Shown here piece after piece: positions 45,710 through 56,600 of a DNA stretch of 64,000 bases. The translations under genes were made by a program, and so were the position numbers. The stretch spans positions 84,970-148,969 of the forward strand of contig JAPTJF010000108.1 of assembly GCA_029339195.1 (NCBI GenBank), in the 5' to 3' direction. Position 1 is the first letter of the stretch. Each line of letters starts with the position of its first letter. The DNA comes from Micractinium sp. NFX-FRZ. Taxonomy: Eukaryota; Chlorophyta; Trebouxiophyceae; Chlorellales; Chlorellaceae. The notes under the pieces are model-generated. The model had not been told where the DNA came from. It searched no databases and saw nothing but the letters and a program-made list of their open reading frames with translations.

Positions 45710-46110
45710 TGGCGTAGGTAGGTATACGGTACCGGCAGTACCCATCTGGGCGGGCGCAGCCGTCGAGCTGCAAAGTAGTGGACATGTATGGTCAAGTAGC
45801 TGGCACGCCACATGCTACGTGCAAGGCAAGTCAACCCTGCGGTGAAGGGCCGGCAGTAAACCTGGTGCTGGCGCTGACCTGGCGCCACATGCGCAAATGT
45901 CAAAAGCGGCCCCTTTTTGCTGTGCGTGGGTACGTACGCAGTAGCGGCAGGACCCATCTGGGCAGGCGCAGCCGTCGGGCTGCAAAGATGAAGACAAGTA
46001 GGGTGTAGCATCTGGACCGTCAATGGCTGCGTGCAATTTAGGTCACCCCTTCCGTGAAGCGCCTGCACCTGGCACCGGCGCTGACCTGGCGCCACATGCG
46101 CAAATGTCAA
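45710..46110 (+). repeat. Tandem duplication of about 200 bp upstream of ankyrin gene B
   Basis: Both halves carry CCCATCTGGGC, GGGCGCAGCCGTCG/GGCGCAGCCGTCG, GCTGCAAAG, and end in CTGACCTGGCGCCACATGCG. The matching place upstream of gene D (51090-51290) has a single copy. Confidence 0.7.
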
Positions 46111-46260
46111 ACTCGTCTGATGGCTGCATGGCTGCACGCACCCACCTTTTAGATCCTATCCATTCACGGAAAGTCAAGCAGGGCCTTGCTGCACCATGTC
46201 GGCGACCTCGCTCGTGGCTCGCGCGAGCGCAGCGTGCCCCACCCTCCTTGGAGCGTGGGC
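45900..46260 (+). repeat. Near-identical promoter/exon-1 block, copy B
   Basis: From AGCGGCCCCTTTTTGCTGTG to the first 60 bases of exon 1, this block matches 51075-51435 with only a few differences. It is much more alike than the rest of the two genes. Confidence 0.75.
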
Positions 46261-47861
46261 CACCTGCAGGCTGGCAGCTGCATGCGGCCCGAGGCCTGCA
46301 TTCCGCGTCCTGCCCCGCCCAGGTCCGCCCAGAGCTGCCGCCTGGCGGCGGGCGGGTGCCTGCCTGCCTGCCTGGCCCACGTGCGTTGAGGTGCCTGCCA
46401 GTGGTGTCTGCCTTCCCATTAATATTACAGCTGCCTTGGTGGGCGGCACTTCCAGCCCTTTCAGATCGCCAACGTGCACCCCACCCACCTCACACGCGCT
46501 TTCTGTGGCTGTCGCACGTGCAGGCGCAGCCCAGGCAGCACCCAGGGTCTCCATTGTCCCCAGGGCATCATCCGACGAGTCACAGCCCGCGTCAGCCTCA
46601 GGTGAGAAACTGTGTTGCAGCTGCTGGCGCGACAAGCCCCGGGGCATGCTGCCCCGAGGTTGGGGCTACCTAGTCTGGCAGGCAGAACGCGATGCCAGCG
46701 CCATCCCTCTTGAAAGGAGCCCCTGCCGCCGTGCCTGAGCGTCGCTGTCAGTGGAAAGAGTGGCCAGAGGTACGCTGAACGTGCGTGCAAATGCTCTGAT
46801 CTGGCGCCCACGGCACTGCAGATGCAGATGACTCATCAGAGGAGGGTGACTCTAGCTGGGAGGAGGAGCCGGCGGCAGACGAGGCGGATCTGGAGCTGCT
46901 GGCAGCGGCGGAATTCGGTGACGATGCTGGCGTGCGTTGCGCGCTGCAGCGCGGGGCAGACGTGATAGGGGACCCAGACAAGGGCATCCCCCTCTTGGAA
47001 GCTGTTCTGTACGACCACCCCGCAACGGTGCAGCTGTTGCTGGGTGCTGGGGCAGACGTCAACCAGACCGATGGTCGCTTGTCGGCCCTGGCGTTGGCGG
47101 CGGGTCAGTGCAGCACCAGCATGGTGCGCCTGCTTCTGGATGCCGGCGCTGACCCCAACCAGCGCATTGCGCACACAGCTCTGACAGCAGCGGCTTCCGC
47201 GGGGTGCGCTGATGCAGTGCAGCTGCTTGTGCACGCCGGTGCTGACGTGGATGGGGAGAATGCCAGGGGCTTCACCCCTCTGAGTGGGGCAGCCTATGAA
47301 GGCCATGCAGACGTGGTGAAGCTGCTGCTGGACGTGGGCGCCAGCGTGGACAAGGGCACAGCCAGCGGTTACTCCCCTCTGAGTGTGGCGACCTATCGAG
47401 GCCATGCAGACGTGGTCAGGCTGCTGCTGCGTGCGGGCGCCAGTGTGGGAAAGGAGGCTGCTGCCAGAGGCTGCACCCCTTTGATTGTGGCGACCCTTGA
47501 AGGCCAGTCCGAGGTGGTGAGGCTGCTGCTGGAGGCGGGCGCCGATGTGGACGAGGCAGAGCCCGGTACCAGCCTCACGCCTCTGAATCTGGCTGCCTAT
47601 CAAGGCCACGCAGACGTGGTCAGGCTGCTGCTGGGCGCAGGCGCCAGCGTGGACGAGACAGACGCCAGCACCGGCCGTACACCTCTGCTTCTGGCAGCCT
47701 ACAAAGGCCATTCCGATATTGTGAGGCTGCTGTTGGACGCGGGCGCCGACGTGGGCAAGAGTGACGCCAGCAGCTGCCTCACGCCTCTGCTTGTGGCAGC
47801 CCATGCTGGCCACGCAGACGTGGTCAGCCTGCTGCTGGATGCGGGCGCCAACATTAACTAG
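46196..47861 (+). CDS. Ankyrin-repeat protein, copy B
   Basis: Exons are 46196-46355 (160 bases), 46524-46601 (78) and 46822-47861, giving 425 residues. Exon 1 encodes MSATSLVARASAACP and a basic, alanine-rich stretch of unknown role. Exons 2 and 3 join in an acidic segment (ASSDESQPASAS, then DADDSSEEGDSSWEEEP). About nine ankyrin repeats follow, with units such as GHADVVRLLLGAGASVDETD. The frame stops at a TAG directly after LLLDAGANIN. In sister genes A and C this codon is CAG, and here the sequence behind the TAG still encodes the missing last half-repeat and a second TAG at about 47963. The stop therefore looks like a point mutation that trimmed the protein by about 34 residues. Confidence 0.75.
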
Positions 47862-48760
47862 AGCAGCAGCGATGGTTACAACGTTGCACTGGGTGCGGCA
47901 AAGGCTGGGGGCCACTCCGATATTGTGCAGCTGCTCCGGGATGCTGGGGCGGCAGAGCCGGCCTAGAGCAGCAGCTTGCATCGGTGCCATGTTGCAGCCG
48001 CCACTTCCAAGCCTGCCAGTAGTGTACTGCCGCCTCCTGCTTGCCCAGCCTGCCATTGCCTGCCACCAGTGTTCAGCCGTCCTTCACCCTTTCCAGGCGT
48101 GCCACCAATTTGTGCAGCCGCTTCATGAGCTCTTCTTCGTCACGTGAGCACGGTGCTCTTGCTGCAATGCACAGCGCTCGAAACAAAAATGGGGCATGTA
48201 AGCTCCCTCGTGCTGGACTCCTTGGCGTGCACAGTTGCCAGCTACGACCAGCTCTAGCGAGTGTAGAGCTCACAGTGTGTGCATTGATTACAGCCAGGGT
48301 CGCCAGGCTGGCAAGGAAGGGAGAGGCGGGCATGCAAGCAAGGCCTCGGCGGATGAAGCAGCCAGAGCGCAGCAGCAGCAGAAGAGCAGGGTTGGTAGGG
48401 AGAGTGTGAGCAGGGACGAGCATTCAGAGGCAGCCAGGCGCAGGGAAGCACGGTCGTCATGCACACACTCGGAAACGGGGGCAGGGAAGCGGGTGGGTGC
48501 AAGCGGGATCTGTGAGGTTCAGGGGGAGAGGCGGCTGGGATCCAGGGGATCAGGGGGAGGAGGCAAGGCCAGCACAGGCAAGACTACAAGAGGCGCCATG
48601 TCAGTGGCTGCCGGCCTTTGTTTGACTGACAACAGCGGCAGCCGCTGACCTGGCGCCACCTCACAAGGCTGCTTCACGCGCCTTGTGGCTCTGGCTGCGC
48701 ATTCACACAGCGTCAAAGTCATTAAATCTCACGGAAAGTAAAGCAGGGCCTTGCTGCACC
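47862..48760. other. Spacer between ankyrin genes B and C
   Basis: It begins with the no longer translated last ankyrin repeat of gene B (to about 47965). Then come a block shared with the region behind gene A (48000-48170) and spacer module copy 2 (48212-48495). Confidence 0.6.
48212..48495 (+). repeat. Array spacer module, copy 2
   Basis: Partner of 44955-45250 in the same orientation, close to identical. Confidence 0.75.
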
Positions 48761-50651
48761 ATGTCTGCGACCTCGCTGGTGGCTCGCGCGAGCGCAGCGT
48801 GCCCCGCCCTCCCTGGAGAGCGGGCCAGCTGCAGGCTGGCAGTTGCACGCGGTCCGAGGCCTGCAGCCCGCGTCCTGCCCCGCCAAGGTCCGCCCACAAC
48901 TGGCGGCGGGCGGCGGGCAGGTGCCTGCCTGCCGTGTGCCGGGCCCGTCCTTCTGTACTGCTGAGGTGCACCCAAATTTGCCCACGTGCGCACTGAAACG
49001 AGCCTGTGGTGGCCATGTGAATCTGCAGGCAGAGCCCAAGCACCCACGAGGGCAGCATCCGACGGGCCGCAGCCCACTGCTGCCTCAGGTGAGAAGATGT
49101 TGCAGGTGTGAGAAGGAGCGGGTGCTGTCACTGCAAGGCCCCAGTCATGCTGCTGGCGTTGCGAGTGCTGGCAGCGCAAGACCCTGGGCATGCTGCTGGT
49201 GTCGGGGGTGCTGGCAACGCGAGGCCCTGGGCATGCTGCCGGGATCCTGGGTCTCTTTGCTGCCAGGCTGCCAGCATTTGACAATCCTAGCAGGCTAAAG
49301 CAGGCAGCACGCGTCCCATCTCTACTGAACACACTGCCCCTCTGCCTGAGCGTGCGTGCTCTGATTTGTCGCCCATGACCGTGCAGACGAGGGTGCTGCC
49401 ATCGGCAGGGCAGACGAGGGTGGTCTGCTGCTGCTAGCAGCGGCGCACAATGGCGATGTGGCTGGCATGCGCCGCGCACTGCGGCGTGGGGCAGACGTGA
49501 ATGCTCATAATCACATTGAGGACCTAGACATGGGCACACCCCTCATAGCAGCAGTTTACGGCGGCCACCCCGAAGCGGTGCAGCTGTTGCTGGGTGCTGG
49601 GGCAGACATGGACCAGACCACTGACACTGGATTCTCGGCTCTGATGGTGGCAGCGGGCCTGTGCCTCCCCGGCATGGTGCGCCTGCTTCTGGATGCCGGC
49701 GCTGACCCCAACCTTCGCACCAGTTACACAGCACTAACATTGGCGGCTGGCAAGGGCTGTGCTGCCACGGTGCAGCTGCTCCTGGACGCGGGTGCTGACG
49801 TGGGTGAGGCTGAGGACAGCGGTGCCACGCCCCTACTGCTGGCAGTCTTTAAAGGCCACGCAGACGTGGTGCGGCTGCTGCTGGGCGCGGGCGCCAGCGT
49901 GGACAAGGGCACAGCCGCCGGCTTCTCCCCTCTGAGTGTGGCGACCTGTCGAGGACATGCAGACGTGGTCAGGTTGCTGTTGGACGCGGGCGCCAACGTG
50001 GGCGAGACAGACGCCAGCACCGGCCATACGCCACTGCTTCAGGCGACCTATTACGGCCACTCAGACGTGGTTCGGCTGCTGCTGGATGCGGGCGCCAGCG
50101 TCAACCAGAGCAGCAGCGATGGTCTCAACATTGCACTGGGAGCGGCAAAGGCTGGGGGCCACTTCAACATTGTGCAGCTGCTCCGGGATGCTGGGGCGGC
50201 AGACGCGGCCTGGAGCAGCAGCGTGCATCGGTGGCATGGTGCAGCCTCCTGCCGCTTTTCCGTCAAGCCTGCCTACCAGTGCAGCCGCCTGCCACTTGTC
50301 CGTCAAGCCTGCCTACCAGTGCAGCCGCCTGCCACTTGTCCGTCAAGCCTGCCTACCAGTGCAGCCGCCTGCCAGTTTTGTCAGCCTACCCGCCAGTGTA
50401 CAGCTAGCTGCCTGCCGCACCCTCACCTTTCATGCCTGCCCACTAGTTTGCAGCCACCTGCCTTCCAACCAGCGTACATCTGCCTGCCACTTGTCATGCC
50501 TGCCACCAGTGTGAGTGGCCGCATCGTCAGCTCTTCATGTGGGCTCTTGCAGCACCTGCACAGCAGTCTGAGCTCAAATGGGGGCTTGCACCTCTCTCAT
50601 GCTGGCCTCCATGGTTGCACATTTGCCAGCTATCGTCAGCTCTGGCGATAA
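48761..50651 (+). CDS. Ankyrin-repeat protein, copy C, with read-through C-terminal tail
   Basis: Exons are 48761-48920 (160 bases), 49029-49088 (60) and 49387-50651 (494 residues). It is the closest relative of copy A: same exon-2 length, DEGAAIGRADEGGLLLLAAA at the start of exon 3, and the same repeat order. About eight ankyrin repeats end in LLRDAGAADAA. Where A, B and D have GCC TAG, this copy has GCC TGG, so the frame runs on for about 145 residues through former 3' UTR. The tail has three copies of a 40-base unit and is rich in C, P and S. Whether the tail is folded or tolerated is unknown. Confidence 0.75.
50247..50366 (+). repeat. 40-bp tandem repeat, three copies
   Basis: Each unit contains GTCAAGCCTGCCTACCAGTG. 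Because 40 is not a multiple of three, each copy is read in a different frame within the extended tail of ankyrin gene C. Confidence 0.8.
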
Positions 50652-51370
50652 GGACAGGTCACAGAGTGTTTGAATCAGCCAAGGCCTCCTGGCTGGCAAG
50701 CAAGGGAAAGGCGTGCATTCACAGGCAAGGCCTCGGCAGCTGACGCAGCCAGCTGTGCCCCGGGCCGGCAGTGCTGGACGCCAGAGGGAGCGCAGCAGTG
50801 GCGACAAAGAAAGCAGTGTGAGAGAGGCAACCAGAAGCAGCGAGCAGTCAAGAGGCAGCCCGGCACAGGGAAGCACACACAATGCAAACACACACACACG
50901 TACTCATTCAGTGTGGGTCAGCCACCACTGGGAGGCCGCCAGTCACAACCAACCCGGGTGCACTACTAGTAGCGGCCAGCCACCCACCAATGCTGACGCC
51001 AACCCACCTTAATGCGACGCCCCATAAGACACGGTTTAGCAATACTGCCCAGGTTACGTTTCAAAAGCGCAAAAGCAAAAGCGGCCCCTTTTTGCTGTGC
51101 GTGGGTACGTACGCAGTAGCGGCAGGACCCATCTGGGCAGGCGCAGCCGTCGGGCTGCAAAGATGAAGACAAGTAGGGTGTAGCATCTGGACCGTCAATG
51201 GCTGCGTGCAATTTAGGTCACCCCTTCCGTGAAGCGCCTGCACCTGGCACCGGCGCTGACCTGGCGCCACATGCGCAAATGTCAAACTCGTCTGTTGGCT
51301 GCATGGCTGCACGCACCCACCTTTTAGATCCTATCCATTCACGGAAAGTCAAGCAGGGCCTTGCTGCACC
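50652..51370. other. Spacer between ankyrin genes C and D
   Basis: It holds spacer module relatives (50665-50950), the GCCACGCC-type block near 50975, and the promoter block 51075-51370 that nearly duplicates the one before gene B. Confidence 0.6.
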
Positions 51371-52808
51371 ATGTCGGCGACCTCGCTCGTGGCTCGCGGG
51401 AGCGCAGCGTGCCCCACCCTCCTTGGAGCGCGGGCCAGCCGCATGCTGGCAGCTGCACGCTGTACGAGGCCTGCATTCCGCGTCCTGCCCCGCCAAGGTC
51501 CGCCCAGAGCTGCCGCCTGGCGGCTGGCGGGTGCCTGCCTGCCTGCCTGGCCCATCTGCGTTCAGGTGCCTGCCAGTGGTGTCTGCCATGGTCGGCGGCA
51601 CTTCCAGCCCTTTCAGCTCACCAACGTGCACACACTCACACGCGCTTTCTGTGCCATGTGCAGGCGCAGCCCAGGCAGCACCCATGGTCTCCAGGGTCGC
51701 CAGGGCATCATCCGACGAATCACAGCCCGCGTCAGCCTCAGGTGAGAAACTGTGTTGCAGCTGCTGGCGTGGCAAGCCCCGGGGCATGCTGGCGCACGGT
51801 TGGGGCTACCTAGGTCGGCGGGCAGAGCGCCATGCCAGCGCCATCCCTTTTTAAGCCTCTGCGGCCCTGCCTGAGCGTCGTGAACGTTAGCAGTGCGGCA
51901 GCGGAACGAGTGGCCAACAGGTATACTGAGCGTGCGTGCACTTGCTTTGATCTGGCGCCCATGGCACTGCAGATGCAGATGAATCATCAGAGGAGGATGA
52001 CTCTAGCTGGGCGGATGAGTGGGCAGACGAGAAGGACCTGGAGCTGCTGGAAGCGGCGGAATTCGGTGACGATGCTGGCGTGCGTTGCGCGCTGCAGAAT
52101 GGGGCAGACGTGAACGGTGACCCAGACAAGGGCATCCCCCTCTTGGAAGCTGTGCGAAGCAACTCGCCCACAACAGTGCAGCTGTTGCTGGGTGCTGGTG
52201 CGGACGTCAACCAGACCGATGACCGCCTCTCGGCCCTGGCGTTAGCGGCGGGCCGGTGCCTCCCCGGCATGGTGCGCCTGCTTCTGGATGCGGGCGCTGA
52301 CCCCAACCCGCGCACCAGTTACAGAGCACTGACATTGGCGGCTGCCAAGGGCTGTGCTGACGCAGTGCAGCTGCTGTTGGACGCGGGTGCTGACGTGGAC
52401 AAGGTGGACGGCGTCAGCAACTTCACGCCTCTGCTTCTGGCAGCCTACCAAGGCCACGCAGACGTGGTCAGGCTGCTGCTGGGCGCAGGCGCCAGCGTGG
52501 ACAAGGGTGGCACTACCAGCTGCCTCACCCCTCTGATTGTGGCGACCTTTGAAGGCCACTATGAGGTGGTGAAGCTGCTGCTGGGCGCAGGCGCCGACGT
52601 GGACGAGGGCGACACCAGCACCGGCCTCACGCCTCTAATAGTGGCAGCCTTCAACGGCCACTCCGACATCGTGGAGATGCTGCTGGGCGCGGGCGCTGAC
52701 GTGGGCAAGTGCAAGGACAGCCGCTGCATCATGCCTCTGCTTTCGGCAGCCTATCAAGACCACGCAGACGTGGTCAGGCCGCTGGACGTGAGCGCCAACG
52801 TCAACTAG
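51371..52808 (+). CDS. Ankyrin-repeat protein, copy D
   Basis: Exons are 51371-51530 (160 bases), 51664-51741 (78) and 51973-52808 (357 residues), matching copy B in exon lengths and in the acidic segment (DADESSEEDDSSWADEWADE). About seven ankyrin repeats follow. The last is damaged: where B has VVSLLLDAGANIN, D has VVRPLDVSANVN. As in B, a TAG replaces the CAG of copies A and C, and an untranslated last half-repeat plus the older TAG still follow (to about 52912). The shared TAG shows that the mutation predates the split of B and D. Confidence 0.75.
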
Positions 52809-53688
52809 AGCAGCAGCGGTGGTTACAACCTTGCACTGGGAGCGGCACGGGCTGGGGGCCACTTCGACATTGTGCAGCTGCTCCGGGATGCTGGGGCGGC
52901 AGAGCCGGCCTAGAGCAGCAGCGCGCATCGGTGCCATAGTGCGGCCTCCTGCCGCTTCTCAAGCATGCCACCAGTTGCACAGCCGCCTGCTAAGCCCTCA
53001 CTTTTGAGCCTGCCCACCAGTGTATTGCTGCCTGGCGCTCGTCAAACCTGCCATTGCCTGCCACGAGCTCACAGCCGCTCACCACACCCTCACTTTCAAG
53101 CACGCCACCACTGCACAGCCGCTTGCCGCACCCTCACTGTCTAGCCTGCCCGCCTGTGTACAGCCACCTGCCACTTGCCAAGCCTGCCATCACCTGCCAC
53201 CAGTGTGCAGCCGTCCTTCGCCCTTTCATGCCTGCCACAAGTATGTGGGGCCATGTGCCTCTCTCTTGCTGGCCTCCATTGGTGTGCATTACTGCCAGCA
53301 ACTATCAGCTGAAGCCGTTGTACAGGTCACAGTGTGTGCAACACAGCCAAAGGTCGCCAGGCTGGCAAGCAAGGGAAAGGCGTGCATGCACAAGCAAGGC
53401 CTCGGCAGATGAAGCAGCCAGCTGTGCCCGGCGGTGCTGGCTGCCAGCAGGGAGCGCAGCAGCAGCAGAGGAGCAGATTGGGAGAGAGCGAGCGAGCACG
53501 AACAAGCGGTCAGATGGCAGCCAGGCCCAGGAAACACAGACGCAATGCACACACACGCAAACAATCAGTGTGGGGGGGGGCAAGCACAGGGTGTCTGCCG
53601 GCCACAGCCAACACCCCGGGCGCCAGGCCACGTGCGGCCAGCCAGCCGGACAGGCGTGTGTGCCAGACGGACGCCAGGCAGGCCCCCG
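52809..53688. other. Right border of the ankyrin array and PRP28 3' UTR
   Basis: It contains the untranslated last repeat of gene D, TGCCACC-rich sequence like that behind genes A to C, a diverged spacer module (53335-53570), and the minus-strand 3' UTR of PRP28. Confidence 0.5.
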
Positions 53689-56600
53689 CTACTTCTTGGC
53701 AAACTGGATGGCGGGGCGGCCGCCGCCGATGGCGCCGGGCTTCTGCTTGGCCGCCTCGTGCTGCGCCAGCTGGGAGGGCACCGCCGCCTTGCTCTCCTCC
53801 AGGAACTTTTTGAGGTCGTAGAACAGCTCTGCGCAGTGGGTGGGAGGGGTGAAGGCGGCACAGCAGTCTGTTGGGGGAGGTGCTGGAAGGAGGGAGTGTT
53901 TGAGGTCGTGGGACACTTGTGTGCAGTGCACAGGTGTGGGGGGTGGAGGGGTGAGGCAAGCAGGCTGTTACGTAATGTTTGGGGGGGCAGGCGGCGGGGG
54001 AGAGGCGGGAGGGGTCCAAGGGAGCAGCAGGGGTGGATGGAGGCAAGATGCAAGGCCGAGCAGCAACACAAGTGGGCAGCATGCCCTGCAGCATGGCACA
54101 GCATGCACGGCGCGTCCCATGAAGCAGCAGCATGCACAGCGCAGCACAGCGCAGCGCAGCGCATCACATCACCAGTGCATACCATGCAGCACAGCATGCG
54201 CAGCGCAACACAGCAAGGCGCAGCCCACCGCTGCCCAGAACAACACAGCATGCGCAGCACGGCACAGCGCAGCACAGCACAGCATGCGCAGCACGGCACA
54301 GCGCAGCACAGCACAGCATGCCTCACCCGAGTCCCCCAGTGTGAGGAAGGTGACTGCAGTACCCTTGCGCCCGGCACGGCCCGTACGCCCAATCCTGCGT
54401 GGACGAGACCAGAGGGCACCAGGCGTGCGCAAAGGCTGTGTCAGAGAATGGTCTGCTCAGCAGGCAGAGCATGCAGCCGAAGCGCAGCGGTTGTGGCCAC
54501 CGCCCCACCCGCCCCCTGCCGCCTACCGGACTGCCTGCCAGTACGGCCCAGTTTCCGGCAGTACAGTACGGTGCGGTACAACAGGCCACCTCACCTGTGT
54601 GTGTACGCCTCCACTGTGTTGGCCATGTCGTAGTTGACCACCAGGGCGACGTTGGGCACGTCGATACCGCGCCCAGCCACGTCGGTGGCCACCAGCACGT
54701 TGAACACGTCCTCGCGGAAGCCCTGCCGGGGTTGAAAGGATGAGGTCATGGGAAAGGGCATGAGTTGAAGGCTTGGAGAGTGGCCACCGGCACAGTGACA
54801 GCACCTGAGTGGGAGTCGGTGTGTGAGAGGAGGGGTACTGCCCTGCTCTGCACTGGCCCTTGCCCCACTTTGATCAACCCTCGTCGCCGGTTTGTGCGCC
54901 GCCCCGCCTGCCTTGCCCTGCCCCCACCACTCCCACCTACCGCCCCCTGCCCCCTGATCACCCCACCACCCCACCCCCACCCACCCACCTTGATCGACTC
55001 CTCGCGCTGGTCCTGGCTCTTGCCTCCGTGCAGCATGGTCACCCGGTAGTCCATGTGCTCCAGCTGGCGGGCAACGGCGTCGCACTGCGGCCGCAGGGAA
55101 GAGCAAGGTGTTGGTAAAAAGCGGCGGGGACTAGAGAAAGGATAGCGCCCTGCCGCCTCCATGTGGCCGCACCACACCCTCGACAACAGGCCGGCCGCCC
55201 ACACCCCACCACACGAACTGCAGAGAAAGCGACCAATTCTGCACCTGGCGCTTGGTGTTGGCGAACACAATGATGCGCTGGTCGTCGCCCATCGCCGCCA
55301 GCTCCTGCTCCAGCGCCCTCGCCTTTTCGTTCTCCTTCACCATCTGCGCATGGTTAGGATAGTCAAGACAGAGGGGTGGGTCAGTCAAAGAGCAGGGGTC
55401 AATAAAACGAGGGGAAGAAACACATTGATTGGGTGTCAGAGGGGCGGCGAGACGCGCCGTCTCGGTGTCTTTCACCTTCTGCAGAGGTAACTGAAGAGAG
55501 AGGGCGATCTCCGCATCTGGAAGGCGGGTGAGGGGCCAGAGAGGGCAGCGGTGCAGGGGGCGCGCAGGGCACCACCACGCCTGCCGCCACCGCTGCTTCT
55601 GCAAGCCCCAAGCTCTTTCCGGCTCTCTGCGCCCCCCTCTTCCCTGCCCCCTCCCTCTCGACCTGCCCCCCCCCCCTCACCAGCACACGCTGCGTGACCA
55701 GGTCTGTCGCCTTGCCCGCAGTGCCAATGTTCACCACCACCGGTCGACGCAGGTATTTCCTGCAGGGGCGGGTAAGGGGAGGGCGGGTGGCAGGGGTGGG
55801 GAGGCAGGCAGGCAGGCAGAGGCAGGCGTGGGGTGCAGGGGGGATCACAGCTAGGAGCGTAGCCTTCACAGCTTCTCACATGCCGAAAATGAACACCTAG
55901 CCACCCACCCACCCACATGCCGCCCTCCTCACCTGGCCAGGCACCCCACCCAGTGTAGACAGCAACCACTCACCGCCGTAAGCACCACCCACCCTGCCCA
56001 CCCACCCCGCCCTGGGCGCGCCCACCACGCGCCCACCCTCCTCACCTTGCCAGCCGCTCCACTGCTGGGGGCATTGTAGCCGAGAACATATAGGTGGTGC
56101 GGTACACCCGGTTGGTCTCCAGAGGCTCGTCTGGTGGGGTGGGCAGGAAGGACGGGTGGCAGAAAGAGGGGGGTAACACTCAGACATGAAATGTGGGTGC
56201 GGTACACCCGGTTGGTCTCCAGGGGCTCGTCTGCAGTTGACCGCAACATAAACAGAGAGGGGCCAGGGTGAAGGGGCTGGGGAGAACATGTGTGTGGTCC
56301 GGTACACACGATTAAACCATGAATGGATTGAAATGGTGAAATCACCGCACCACTCGCATGATCTCCAGCCCCCCACCCTGCCCATGTGTGTTTGTGCTGC
56401 AATCGGATCAAACGCAGAGCCTCGTCTAGGGCCTCGCCTGGCAATGGTGGGAAATGCAGGCGTGGGATAAAGGAGGCAAGAGAAGAGAGTGGAAAACAAG
56501 AAAGATGGAGATGAAGATGTGCAGGGAGGGTGTTAAGGCAGCGACTCCCCATGCCCGGCTGCCGTGCATGGCAAGCTTGCGTGCATCATTTCCGTGCATG

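Noticed and set aside
48761..48920. F-box in exon 1 of the ankyrin genes
   Set aside because: The segment MSATSLVARASAACP with its basic, alanine-rich continuation has no clear F-box residues; a targeting peptide is equally possible, so no domain is claimed.
43382..52808. Ankyrin cluster as recently acquired bacterial or viral genes
   Set aside because: All copies keep two introns at the same places and the GC-rich composition of the neighbours.
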